Source: Pseudomonas sp. S35 (GTDB lineage: Bacteria; Pseudomonadota; Gammaproteobacteria; Pseudomonadales; Pseudomonadaceae). Taken from it: DNA of 64,000 nucleotides. Each line of letters opens with the position of its first letter. Position 1 is the stretch's first letter. The stretch lies in contig NZ_CP019431.1 of assembly GCF_009866765.1 (NCBI RefSeq), forward strand, positions 434,001 through 498,000, read 5' to 3'. The position numbers and the translations under genes were made by a program. Shown here in pieces: positions 1 to 7,399 of this stretch. Below the pieces are notes generated by a model, which did not search any database, was not told the origin of the DNA, and was given only the letters and a program-made list of their open reading frames with translations.

Positions 1-56
1 ACCAGTACCACGACCACCAGAATGACGATCCAGTGTTTCCAGTCAAAAATGCCCAT
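1..56 (-). CDS. tatA: TatA twin-arginine translocase subunit, 5' end only
   Basis: Only the first 18 codons are inside the window; the gene runs off the left edge on the minus strand. They read MGIFDWKHWIVILVVVVL, the typical TatA start: a short periplasmic N-terminus followed at once by the single hydrophobic helix. TatA multimers form the pore that moves folded proteins with twin-arginine signals across the inner membrane. The position directly downstream of hisE matches the hisI-hisE-tatA order of Pseudomonas. The hinge and amphipathic helix cannot be checked here. Confidence 0.85.
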   Translation of the reverse strand, partial: MGIFDWKHWIVILVVVVL

Positions 57-83
57 GCTGCAAATCCTCTAGTCTTAAGTTAT

Positions 84-416
84 TCAAGCGGACGGGCGCG
101 AGGCCTTTTCGGCATGCCCGGACAAGCCGAAGCGACGGTCCAGTTCATCCAGCACGGCCTGTGGATGCTGCCCCAGTTGGGCGAGCATGACCAGGCTATG
201 GAACCACAAGTCGGCGGTCTCATAGATGACATCGCTGCAGTCGCCGCTGATTTGTGCGTCCTTGGCGGCGATGATGGTCTCGACGGACTCTTCGCCGAGC
301 TTTTCCAGAATTTTGTTCAGGCCCTTGTGGTACAGGCTGGCGACGTAGGAGCTGTCGGCGTCCGCGCCTTTGCGGTCTTCCAGCACCTGTGCCACGCGGT
401 TCAGGGTATCGCTCAT
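84..416 (-). CDS. hisE: Phosphoribosyl-ATP pyrophosphatase
   Basis: Protein of 110 residues, the usual length for stand-alone HisE. It hydrolyses phosphoribosyl-ATP to phosphoribosyl-AMP and pyrophosphate, the second step of histidine synthesis, in the cytoplasm. The all-alpha MazG-like fold is recognisable: [14 protein letters not shown] near residues 38-51 carries the acidic metal-binding residues, and [14 protein letters not shown] follows. The ATG at 416 was chosen because it begins the conserved [16 protein letters not shown]; the open frame upstream only shadows hisI. It lies 2 bases downstream of hisI, so the two consecutive steps are almost certainly co-transcribed. In enterobacteria the two activities are fused; here they are separate. 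Confidence 0.95.
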   Translation of the reverse strand: MSDTLNRVAQVLEDRKGADADSSYVASLYHKGLNKILEKLGEESVETIIAAKDAQISGDCSDVIYETADLWFHSLVMLAQLGQHPQAVLDELDRRFGLSGHAEKASRPSA

Positions 417-418
417 GG

Positions 419-811
419 TCAGTGTCCTGCGGAGTAAATGGCGTGCGGGTCTTTGAGCACCGGCTCTACAACCTTCCACTCGCCGTTCTCGAACACGCGG
501 TAGAAGCAGCTGTGACGGCCGGTGTGGCAAGCGATGTCGCCGATCTGCTCGACCTTGAGGATCACCACGTCGGCGTCGCAGTCGATGCGCATCTCGTGCA
601 GGGTCTGTACGTGCCCGGACTCTTCGCCCTTGCGCCACAGTTTGCCACGGGAACGTGACCAGTAAATGGCGCGCTGCTCAGCGGCGGTGAGGCTCAGGGC
701 CTCGCGGTTCATCCAGGCCATCATCAGCACGCGCCCGGTCTTGTAGTCCTGGGCAATGGCCGGCACCAGGCCGTCACTGTCCCACTTGATCTCGTCCAGC
801 CAGTCTTTCAT
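419..811 (-). CDS. hisI: Phosphoribosyl-AMP cyclohydrolase
   Basis: Protein of 130 residues that opens the purine ring of phosphoribosyl-AMP, the third step of histidine synthesis. Family motifs are intact: [10 protein letters not shown] (about 30-39), [17 protein letters not shown] (about 50-66), the metal-binding DCDAD (77-81) and the cysteine pair in [15 protein letters not shown] (91-105). Start ATG at 811; the preceding 41 bases separate it from ubiB. It is first of the hisI-hisE pair, with tatA further downstream. Confidence 0.95.
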   Translation of the reverse strand: MKDWLDEIKWDSDGLVPAIAQDYKTGRVLMMAWMNREALSLTAAEQRAIYWSRSRGKLWRKGEESGHVQTLHEMRIDCDADVVILKVEQIGDIACHTGRHSCFYRVFENGEWKVVEPVLKDPHAIYSAGH

Positions 812-852
812 GTTCGGCTCCGGCAATTTGCGACAGTGTATAACCGGATTGG

Positions 853-2457
853 CTATCGACGCACGATCAGATAAACACCCACGGCGACCATGATGCCAGC
901 AGGCCAGTGGCCCAACTGGTTCAACGGCCCGCCGATGGCCAGCATCACCCCACCGACCAGATGCGCGGCGCCCAGCAGGCGCAGGAACCAGTCGTCCTTG
1001 CGTTTGTGCCACGGCGGCGGCGGGTCTTTGGCGTGGGGCTGGGACATGCGCTCCAGCAGGTCGCGGGTCATGTTGGCCAGGTGCGGCAGTTGTTCGAACT
1101 GGCTGTGCAGGTTGCCCAGCACGGTTTTCGGGCTCATGCGCTCGCGCATCCAGCGCTCCAGGAACGGCTGGGCGGTGTTCCACAGGTCGAGGTCGGGGTA
1201 CAGCTGACGGCCCAGGCCTTCGATGTTGAGCAAGGTTTTTTGCAGCAGGACCAACTGCGGCTGCACTTCCATATTGAAGCGCCGCGCCGTCTGGAACAGG
1301 CGCATCAACACCTGGCCGAAGGAGATGTCCTTCAGCGGTTTTTCAAAGATTGGCTCGCACACGGTGCGGATCGCGGCTTCGAATTCGTTGAGCTTGGTTT
1401 CTGCCGGCACCCAGCCCGAATCGATGTGCAACTGCGCCACGCGGCGGTAGTCGCGCTTGAAGAAGGCAAACAGGTTGCGCGCCAGGTAGTCCTGGTCTTC
1501 CGGCGTGAGGCTGCCGACGATGCCGCAGTCGATCGCGATGTACTGCGGGCTCCACGGGTTGACGGTGCTGACGAAGATATTGCCGGGGTGCATGTCGGCG
1601 TGGAAGAAACTGTCGCGAAACACCTGGGTGAAGAAAATCTCCACGCCGCGCTCGGCAAGCATCTTCATGTCGGTGCGCTGGTCGGCCAGGGTCGCGAGGT
1701 CGGTGACCTGCACGCCGTAGATGCGTTCCATCACCAGCACTTTGGGGCGGCACCAGTCCCAATACACTTGCGGCACGTACAGCAACGGCGAGCCTTCGAA
1801 GTTGCGCTTGAGCTGGCTGGCGTTGGCCGCTTCGCGCAGCAGGTCGAGTTCGTCATAGATGGTTTTTTCGTAGTCGGCGACCACGTCCACCGGGTGCAGC
1901 AGGCGCGCATCGGCAGAGAAGCGTTCGGCGGCGCGGGCGAGGATGAACAGCCATGCCAGGTCCTGGCCGATGATCGGCTTGAGGCCAGGGCGGATCACCT
2001 TCACCACCACTTCTTCGCCGGTCTTGAGCTGCGCGGCGTGTACTTGTGCCACGGAGGCCGAAGCCAGCGGCTCGACATCGAAGCGGCTGAAGACTTCGCT
2101 GATCTTCTTGCCCAGTTGTTCTTCGATCAACGCCATTGATTGCTTGGAGTCGAACGGTGGCACGCGGTCCTGCAACAGCATCAATTCGTCAGCGATGTCT
2201 TCGGGCAGCAGGTCGCGGCGCGTCGACAGGATCTGGCCGAACTTGATGAAGATCGGGCCCAGGTCCTGCAACGCCAGGCGCAGGCGTGCGCCCCGGCTCA
2301 GCTCCAGCTGTTTGCGCGGGAACCAGCGCCACGGCAGCACATAGCGTACCGCCAGCAGGAACCACGGCAGTGGCAGGGCGAACAGCAGGTCATCGAGGCG
2401 GTAGCGGATTACGACGCGCTGGATACGAAACAGACGGCGGACGGCGAGCAGCTTCAT
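853..2457 (-). CDS. ubiB: UbiB atypical kinase-like ubiquinone biosynthesis protein
   Basis: Protein of 534 residues of the ABC1/ADCK/UbiB family, needed for aerobic ubiquinone synthesis as an ATPase-like accessory protein. It shows the family KxGQ motif in [15 protein letters not shown], the alanine-rich nucleotide loop in [13 protein letters not shown], the VVKVIRPG lysine strand, and a catalytic-like stretch around [11 protein letters not shown]. Two hydrophobic segments at the C-terminus (about 495-531) would anchor it in the inner membrane. Its start overlaps the end of ubiJ by 4 bases (ATGA), so the ubiE-ubiJ-ubiB set is a tight operon on the minus strand. Confidence 0.95.
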   Translation of the reverse strand: MKLLAVRRLFRIQRVVIRYRLDDLLFALPLPWFLLAVRYVLPWRWFPRKQLELSRGARLRLALQDLGPIFIKFGQILSTRRDLLPEDIADELMLLQDRVPPFDSKQSMALIEEQLGKKISEVFSRFDVEPLASASVAQVHAAQLKTGEEVVVKVIRPGLKPIIGQDLAWLFILARAAERFSADARLLHPVDVVADYEKTIYDELDLLREAANASQLKRNFEGSPLLYVPQVYWDWCRPKVLVMERIYGVQVTDLATLADQRTDMKMLAERGVEIFFTQVFRDSFFHADMHPGNIFVSTVNPWSPQYIAIDCGIVGSLTPEDQDYLARNLFAFFKRDYRRVAQLHIDSGWVPAETKLNEFEAAIRTVCEPIFEKPLKDISFGQVLMRLFQTARRFNMEVQPQLVLLQKTLLNIEGLGRQLYPDLDLWNTAQPFLERWMRERMSPKTVLGNLHSQFEQLPHLANMTRDLLERMSQPHAKDPPPPWHKRKDDWFLRLLGAAHLVGGVMLAIGGPLNQLGHWPAGIMVAVGVYLIVRR

Positions 2458-3077
2458 GCGTTATCGCTTGGATCAAGGGAACGGCTCAGGCGCTCGAAGC
2501 GGGCCTCAAGGCGTTCCAGGTCGATTTTGGCCTTGTCGAGTTCACGAAAGCGCGCTTGCGCTTCCCGCTGCCCGACCAGGGTGCGCGATTCTTCGCTCAG
2601 GTATTCGGCGAGGTTCTGGTTGAGGCTGGCAAACCCTTGCTGGTACCAACGCGAGCGGCTGCGCAGGTGACCGCTGATCAACTGGGTGGCCACGGGGCCG
2701 ATCCAGCGGGACAGCTCGTACTCCCAATCCAGTTCCAGGTCTTGCAGCACGGCGGCCAGGTCCATCAGCACCGCGCTGTCGCCTTCCAGATGCACTTCAG
2801 GACCGTGGAGGATGGCGGTCTTGTTGCGGCTCAACGCCAGGTGCAGCAGGCTCGATGCCGGCGCACGCAGGGTGCAGTCGGCCTCGGCGGCCCAATGGCT
2901 GGCGAGCAGCAGGCCTTCATCGCTGGGCAGGATAAACAGCTGCAAGGCGGGGCTGGTGCAGTCGACGGCAATCACCTTGCCATTCAAATGCCCAAGCCGT
3001 GCCAGGGCGGTACTGTCCAGGCGCAGCACACGGTTGAGGCCGTGTTCAACGCTGGCGAGCAGGCCGGCGAGCAGCAT
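2454..3077 (-). CDS. ubiJ: UbiJ, SCP2-domain ubiquinone biosynthesis accessory factor
   Basis: Protein of 207 residues. UbiJ is a lipid-binding accessory factor of the cytoplasmic Ubi metabolon, working with UbiK and UbiB. The N-terminal half (about 15-115) has SCP2 sterol-carrier-like character, starting at [13 protein letters not shown]. The C-terminal stretch about 160-200 is charged and probably coiled coil ([15 protein letters not shown]). It starts 1 base inside the ubiE stop (TGATG) and overlaps ubiB by 4 bases, which implies translational coupling. Identification rests on this context plus the SCP2-like sequence. Confidence 0.9.
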   Translation of the reverse strand: MLLAGLLASVEHGLNRVLRLDSTALARLGHLNGKVIAVDCTSPALQLFILPSDEGLLLASHWAAEADCTLRAPASSLLHLALSRNKTAILHGPEVHLEGDSAVLMDLAAVLQDLELDWEYELSRWIGPVATQLISGHLRSRSRWYQQGFASLNQNLAEYLSEESRTLVGQREAQARFRELDKAKIDLERLEARFERLSRSLDPSDNA

Positions 3078-3847
3078 CAGGGCTTGATGCCACGGTGCAG
3101 GGCGACGATGCCGGAGGTCATGTTGTGGTAGGTCACGCGGTCGAAACCGGCTTCTACCATCATCGACTTCAGGGTTTCCTGGTCGGGGTGCATGCGGATC
3201 GATTCGGCCAGGTAGCGGTAGCTCTCGGCGTCATTGGTGATCAGCTTGCCCATCAACGGCATGAAGGCGAACGAGTAGGTGTCGTAGACCTTGGACATCA
3301 GCGCGTTGGTCGGCTTGGAGAACTCCAGTACCAGCAGGCGGCCACCGGGCTTGAGCACACGCAGCATCGAGCGGATCGCGTCTTCCTTGTGGGTGACGTT
3401 GCGCAGGCCGAAGGCGATGGTCACGCAGTCGAAGTGGTTGTCGGGGAACGGCAGCTTTTCAGCGTCGGCCTGGACGAATTCGATATTGCCGGCCACGCCC
3501 TTGTCGAGCAGGCGATCGCGGCCGACCTTGAGCATCGAGCCGTTGATGTCCGCCAGTACCACCTGGCCGGTCGGGCCGACGAGCTTGGAGAACTTGGCTG
3601 CCAGGTCACCCGTACCGCCGGCGATGTCCAGCACGCGGTTGCCGGTGCGTACGCCCGACAGTTCGATGGTGAAGCGCTTCCACAGGCGGTGCATGCCGCC
3701 GGAGAGCACGTCGTTCATCAGGTCATACTTGGCGGCGACGGAGTGGAACACCTCAGCGACTTTTTCCGCCTTTTGGCTTTCCGGGACGTTCTTGAAGCCG
3801 AAGTGAGTGGTGGGTTCGGCATCGCTGCCTTTGCGCTGATCAGTCAT
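3077..3847 (-). CDS. ubiE: Ubiquinone/menaquinone C-methyltransferase
   Basis: SAM-dependent methyltransferase of 256 residues that C-methylates the benzoquinol intermediate of ubiquinone (and demethylmenaquinone where present). Visible motifs: [14 protein letters not shown] (family N-terminal signature), SAM loop [16 protein letters not shown] (motif I), [14 protein letters not shown] and the UbiE signature [16 protein letters not shown] at 3847 was preferred over the upstream in-frame extension because conserved sequence begins with MTDQRKG. First gene of the ubiE-ubiJ-ubiB operon, divergent from the PHA granule genes. Confidence 0.95.
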   Translation of the reverse strand: MTDQRKGSDAEPTTHFGFKNVPESQKAEKVAEVFHSVAAKYDLMNDVLSGGMHRLWKRFTIELSGVRTGNRVLDIAGGTGDLAAKFSKLVGPTGQVVLADINGSMLKVGRDRLLDKGVAGNIEFVQADAEKLPFPDNHFDCVTIAFGLRNVTHKEDAIRSMLRVLKPGGRLLVLEFSKPTNALMSKVYDTYSFAFMPLMGKLITNDAESYRYLAESIRMHPDQETLKSMMVEAGFDRVTYHNMTSGIVALHRGIKP

Positions 3848-3928
3848 ATCGCTGTCACCAAAAGAGAATGCGGGACATGATAATCCCCAAGGCCTGCTTT
3901 GTCTTGGCAAGGCTGAAGACACCGACGC

Positions 3929-3967
3929 AATCTGCAGCTTGCGGGGCAAGCCCGCTCACTGCAGATT
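3929..3967. repeat. Nested inverted repeat in the ubiE/PHA divergent intergenic region
   Basis: Outer arms aatctgcag (3929-3937) and ctgcagatt (3959-3967) are perfect complements and enclose a smaller stem cttgc-gggg-caag around 3938-3950. The inner core resembles a shortened REP core (GGGGCAAGCCCGC). It lies between the divergent ubiE and PHA promoters, so it could be a degenerate REP element or a protein-binding palindrome. Neither role can be shown from sequence alone. Confidence 0.5.
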
Positions 3968-4056
3968 GTAGAGTTGCGTATGGGTAAGATAGGCCGCCAC
4001 CGAGACCTTTTGCCGCATGGAAGGTATTCAAATCCCTATAAAGAGGAGTCATTGCA

Positions 4057-4332
4057 ATGGCCCGTATAACCGTTGAGCGTGCACATTCCCTGGGTAAAGA
4101 AGGGGCACGGGCAAAGGCCGAGAAGTTGGCACATAAACTCAAAGAGCAATATGGCCTGGAGCCGTCCTGGTCTGGCGATACCTTGAACCTCAAGCGTTCC
4201 GGGGTTAAAGGCACGGTCTTAGTGGCCGATGATTTGCTGCGCATCGATGTGGAACTGGGCCTGTTGATGTCGGCCATGAGTGGCACTATCAAGTCCGAAA
4301 TCGAGAAAGCCCTGGATAAGGCGCTGGCCTGA
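4057..4332 (+). CDS. Polyhydroxyalkanoic acid system family small protein
   Basis: Small protein of 91 residues beginning MARITVERAHSLGKEGARAK. This is the sequence type annotated as PHA granule-region protein (PHA_gran_rgn family): basic N-terminal half, then a short beta-rich half ending in IEKALDKALA. A good ribosome site (AAAGAGGAG) lies 9 bases before the ATG. It sits just upstream of phaI and phaF on the same strand, which supports a granule-associated role, but no biochemical function is known to me. Confidence 0.75.
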   Translation: MARITVERAHSLGKEGARAKAEKLAHKLKEQYGLEPSWSGDTLNLKRSGVKGTVLVADDLLRIDVELGLLMSAMSGTIKSEIEKALDKALA

Positions 4333-4437
4333 CCTGGCTGTTCTTAGGGTGCCGATTCTAATTTTCCAGCCTACTTTGTGCCCAAGCCCTCAACTCCTGC
4401 GGGCCGTTCCTCCACCCTATCCTGCGTGAGGTGCACC

Positions 4438-4860
4438 ATGGCCAAAGTTATCCTGAAGAAAAAAATCGACGTACAGACCGGCACCCTGACTGACGTTAAA
4501 ACCTACGCCCGCAAGATCTGGCTGGCAGGCCTGGGTGCCTATGCCAAGGTCGGCGGCGAGGGCGGCGACTACTTCAAAGAGCTGGTTAAGAGCGGTCAAC
4601 ATGTTGAAAATAAAGGTAAAAAAGTTGCAGTTGAACAACTTGATGCCGCCAACAGTCAGATTGACCAAGTAAAGAGTAATGTCTCCGCCGTCAAAGGTCT
4701 GGTAGAAGTTCAGCTGGATAAAGTTGAAAAAGCTTTTGATACTCGTGTTGCAAGTGCCTTGAATCGAATCGGCATTGCGTCTAAACATGACGTGGAGACA
4801 CTCTCTGCTAAGCTCGAAGAGCTGACGGCATTGCTCGAACGTGTCGCGCGTAAACACTAA
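4438..4860 (+). CDS. phaI: PhaI phasin, PHA granule-associated protein
   Basis: Phasin of 140 residues that coats mcl-PHA granules. The phasin core is visible at about 15-130: VKTYARKIWLAGLGAYAKVG, then an amphipathic, probably coiled-coil helix with VEVQLDKVEKAFDTRVASAL. ATG at 4438 was chosen over the upstream GTG at 4378 because MAKVILKKK is the usual start and a GTGAGG Shine-Dalgarno-like stretch precedes it. It lacks the alanine/lysine tail that marks PhaF. It is 12 bases upstream of phaF and its N-terminal half is clearly related to PhaF, an old duplication. Confidence 0.93.
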   Translation: MAKVILKKKIDVQTGTLTDVKTYARKIWLAGLGAYAKVGGEGGDYFKELVKSGQHVENKGKKVAVEQLDAANSQIDQVKSNVSAVKGLVEVQLDKVEKAFDTRVASALNRIGIASKHDVETLSAKLEELTALLERVARKH

Positions 4861-4872
4861 GGAGACATCGGG

Positions 4873-5841
4873 ATGGCTGTTAAAAAGACTACTCAGAAAG
4901 AAGGCAGCTCGTGGGTCGGGAAAGTTGAAGAATATTCCCGCAAAATCTGGCTCGCTGGTTTAGGCGTTTACTCGAAGATCGACAGTGACGGCAGCAAACT
5001 CTTCGAGACGCTGGTTAAAGACGGCGAGAAGGCCGAGAAGTTGACCAAGAGCGCAGTAGGTAAACAAGTAGGCGCTGCCAAAGCTACCGCCGGTTCGCGC
5101 ATCAGCGATGCGAAGAAACAGGTATTGGGTACTTGGGGCGAACTCGAAGGGGCACTGGACAAGCGACTCAACAGCGCTATTTCGCGCTTGGGCGTGCCGA
5201 GCAAAGCTGAATTGAAGGCATTGCACGGCAAGGTCGATACCCTGACCAAGCAGATCGAAAAACTCACCGGTGCCAAAGTGGCTCCTGTGAAAGCGGCTGC
5301 AGCTAAACCGGCTGCCAAGCCTGCCGCTAAAACCGCTGCCGCCAAGCCTGCCGTGAAAACGGCCGCCAAGCCTCTGGTAAAAGCGGCTGCCAAACCGGCT
5401 GCAAAACCAGCCGCCAAGGCGCCAGCAAAAGCTGCCGCTAAACCGGCTGCCAAGCCTGCGGCGAAAACCGCTGCCGCTAAACCGGCCGCCAAGCCAGCTG
5501 CAAAACCTGTGGCGGCGAAGGCAGCGACTAAACCTGCAGCGAAGGCTGTAGCAAAACCTGCTGCTAAAACCGCTGCTGCCAAACCTGCTGCCAAGCCAGC
5601 CTCTGCGAAACCTGCGGCCAAACCGGCTGCTGCCAAAGCGGCCGCCAAGCCTGCCGCGAAACCTGCGGCGGCGAAAAAGCCCGCTGTAGCGAAAAAACCA
5701 GCATCACCAAAGCCTGCCGTTGCCGCCAAGCCCGCCACTGCGGCCCCGGCTGCTTCGACAGCCAACTCGGTGTCCGCACCGACGCCTGCTGCTACCCCGA
5801 CTGCAACGCCGGCAACCCCGACGCCAACCAGTCAGTCCTGA
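4873..5841 (+). CDS. phaF: PhaF phasin with histone H1-like AKPA-repeat tail
   Basis: Protein of 322 residues. Residues about 15-130 are a phasin domain that binds PHA granules (VEEYSRKIWLAGLGVYSKI). Residues about 140-285 are a low-complexity tail of repeated A-A-K-P-A units, histone H1-like, known in P. putida PhaF to bind DNA and distribute granules at division. The last about 35 residues are Pro/Ala/Thr-rich. The repeated tail is also a long repetitive DNA tract. ATG follows a GGAGA ribosome site after phaI, and a strong intrinsic terminator lies 19 bases after the stop. Tail length is expected to vary between strains by repeat slippage. Confidence 0.93.
   Translation: MAVKKTTQKEGSSWVGKVEEYSRKIWLAGLGVYSKIDSDGSKLFETLVKDGEKAEKLTKSAVGKQVGAAKATAGSRISDAKKQVLGTWGELEGALDKRLNSAISRLGVPSKAELKALHGKVDTLTKQIEKLTGAKVAPVKAAAAKPAAKPAAKTAAAKPAVKTAAKPLVKAAAKPAAKPAAKAPAKAAAKPAAKPAAKTAAAKPAAKPAAKPVAAKAATKPAAKAVAKPAAKTAAAKPAAKPASAKPAAKPAAAKAAAKPAAKPAAAKKPAVAKKPASPKPAVAAKPATAAPAASTANSVSAPTPAATPTATPATPTPTSQS
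5277..5730 (+). repeat. Imperfect short tandem repeats encoding the PhaF AAKPA tail
   Basis: The DNA repeats GCTGCCAAGCCTGCCGCTAAA-like units of 12-15 bases in many degenerate versions, encoding AAKPAAKPA. Copies are diverged at third codon positions, so this is a coding repeat rather than a recent microsatellite expansion. Confidence 0.8.
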
Positions 5842-5859
5842 TTTTTCCGGGACGTACAG

Positions 5860-5891
5860 AAAAGCCCGGCCTGCGAAGGTCGGGCTTTTTT
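5860..5891 (+). terminator. Intrinsic terminator after phaF
   Basis: Hairpin AAAAGCCCGGCCT / AGGTCGGGCTTTTTT with a short loop, 3' arm ending in six T. It closes the phaI-phaF operon. The complementary A-run on the other side lets it also serve the minus-strand fimbrial operon that ends at 5907. Confidence 0.9.
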
Positions 5892-5906
5892 GCGCGTCAG
5901 GATTGA

Positions 5907-6428
5907 TCAGTTGTAAGTGATCGAAACGGTAACCGCAGTGGCCAGGGTGCCTTGGGTGATGGCTGCGCCGGTTTTATGGTACGCGGCCCTGAGCGGCAGT
6001 ACGGCCTTGTTTGCGCTCGTTGCAATCGTGCGGCTGCGCTTAGCGGGGGTGCCGTTGGCAGGGATGTCTGCAATGCCCTGGTGTTGCAGCCAGAGGGCGG
6101 TGCCCCCCGCGGTTCCCGTATTGGCAAACATGGCGGCGTTTCCGGTGGCGGGTGTGCCTGCGAACAGGAACGTCACAGTGCTGACGTCCGATTCGCAGTC
6201 AGCGGAGATCTCGAAGGTCAGTGCGCCTGCAAAGTCGGTGGATTCGAAATCGGAGACCTTGACCGTTGGCAGTGTGACAGTACGGTTCACATCGCCGGCA
6301 GCCAGGTTGCAGGTACCGCCGTTGACGAGGCCGATAAAGTGCAAGCTGCCCGTGGTCTCGGCGTGGGTGGGGGGAGCGGCCAGGCTCGCAGTGATTGAAA
6401 ATAGTGCTGATAGCGCTCGAAGGCTCAT
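5907..6428 (-). CDS. Minor fimbrial pilin of the chaperone-usher operon
   Basis: Secreted protein of 173 residues with a signal peptide (about 1-23, cleavage near THA/ET). The mature part has the type 1 pilin layout: GSLHFIGLVNGGTCNL near the N-terminus as donor strand and first cysteine, second cysteine in SADCESD, and the terminal VSITYN with the penultimate-tyrosine motif recognised by periplasmic chaperones. It is last in the operon, 18 bases after the adhesin gene. It closely resembles the pilin domain of that adhesin (shared DVNR, FANTGTA, VLPL-AAYHK stretches), so the two probably arose by duplication. Likely a minor or tip-associated subunit. Confidence 0.85.
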   Translation of the reverse strand: MSLRALSALFSITASLAAPPTHAETTGSLHFIGLVNGGTCNLAAGDVNRTVTLPTVKVSDFESTDFAGALTFEISADCESDVSTVTFLFAGTPATGNAAMFANTGTAGGTALWLQHQGIADIPANGTPAKRSRTIATSANKAVLPLRAAYHKTGAAITQGTLATAVTVSITYN

Positions 6429-6446
6429 TCCATAACCCTCAGGGTT

Positions 6447-7397
6447 TTAGTCATAGGTGATGTTGACGGTGGCGGTGCTGGCGAGCGTGCCAGGCCTGAC
6501 CGTGCCGTTTTTGTGATAAGCCGCGCCGAGCGGCAAGACCGCTTGGGCACCGGAAACCGCCACCGTGCGTGTGTTTTCGGTGCCGTTGGCAAGAATGTTC
6601 TGGGTCCCACCGCCGATGCGTGAGTACAACCGCAGCGCAATGCCGTCGGCGGTGCCGGTGTTGGCAAAGACGTGGTCATTGCCTGGCGCGGGTGTGCCGG
6701 AAAAGCGGAAGGTTACGTTGGCGGCGTTGGTGCAGTGTGCGGCTATTTCAAAGTTGCGGGCGCCTGCGGTGATAGCGTTTTTGAATGCGCTGACTTGCAC
6801 CGGGTCCAGCGAGATGGAGCGGTTGACGTCGCCGGTTGCCAGGTCGCAGGTAGCGGTGGGGGTAACAAAACGCACAGCGGTGTTTAGCCGAAAGTGAGAA
6901 ACTTTTCTCCCGTCCCAGTTGATTTCCTGAAGGTTTCCGCTGGGGATCGTACCCGCTGATACCGGTCCGATTTTGTAAAACTCTGCCGATGTATTGAATA
7001 GGGTATGTTCATACCGTTCAGGGCGAAGCGTTGCGACACTGCTTACCATTGGGTGAAAGTGGGCTATGCCGCCGTGCAGGCTTGAGCGAATCAACATGCC
7101 GACACCTTCAACGTTGGTTTGATGAACGCCTCGCAGTCCTGGCAGCGTTACAAAGGTTTTGAAGCGCCCGGTGGTTATCTGGGTGATAGGGGTCGGGCAG
7201 GTGCTGATACCTGTGCGAACGGATCCGGTAACTGGCGCGCGAGCGATCAGCCCGCCCACCGGCAAATTCCCCGGCACAGTGATAGTGCCCGCAAAAGAGA
7301 AGCCGTTTTCGAAATGGGGATAGTAATTGCAGGCCTGAACAATGGGCACCTGGGAAAGCACACTCAGTATCGAAATGAATTTTATGGATTGTTTCAT
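6447..7397 (-). CDS. Two-domain fimbrial tip adhesin
   Basis: Protein of 316 residues. A signal peptide (about 1-22, ending VQA) is followed by a non-pilin N-terminal domain (about 23-170), presumably the receptor-binding lectin, then a pilin domain (about 175-316) with TATCDLATGDVNRS and the chaperone motif VNITYD at the end. This two-domain layout, and the position immediately downstream of the usher with a 2-base gap, is standard for tip adhesins of chaperone-usher fimbriae. The lectin domain matches nothing I recognise, so the receptor is unknown. Confidence 0.8.
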   Translation of the reverse strand: MKQSIKFISILSVLSQVPIVQACNYYPHFENGFSFAGTITVPGNLPVGGLIARAPVTGSVRTGISTCPTPITQITTGRFKTFVTLPGLRGVHQTNVEGVGMLIRSSLHGGIAHFHPMVSSVATLRPERYEHTLFNTSAEFYKIGPVSAGTIPSGNLQEINWDGRKVSHFRLNTAVRFVTPTATCDLATGDVNRSISLDPVQVSAFKNAITAGARNFEIAAHCTNAANVTFRFSGTPAPGNDHVFANTGTADGIALRLYSRIGGGTQNILANGTENTRTVAVSGAQAVLPLGAAYHKNGTVRPGTLASTATVNITYD

Positions 7398-7399
7398 TT

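Noticed and set aside
84..638. HisE with a 74-residue N-terminal extension
   Set aside because: The extension is arginine-rich shadow of hisI; conserved HisE sequence begins at the ATG at 416.
5277..5730. Regular short repeats that could suggest a CRISPR array
   Set aside because: Repeats are 12-15 bases, imperfect, in frame and encode AAKPA; there are no unique spacers and no cas genes.
4968..5765. Alanine-rich antisense frame opposite phaF
   Set aside because: It is the reverse reading of the AAKPA repeat tail, giving a low-complexity AAGFAAGLA pattern without start signals.
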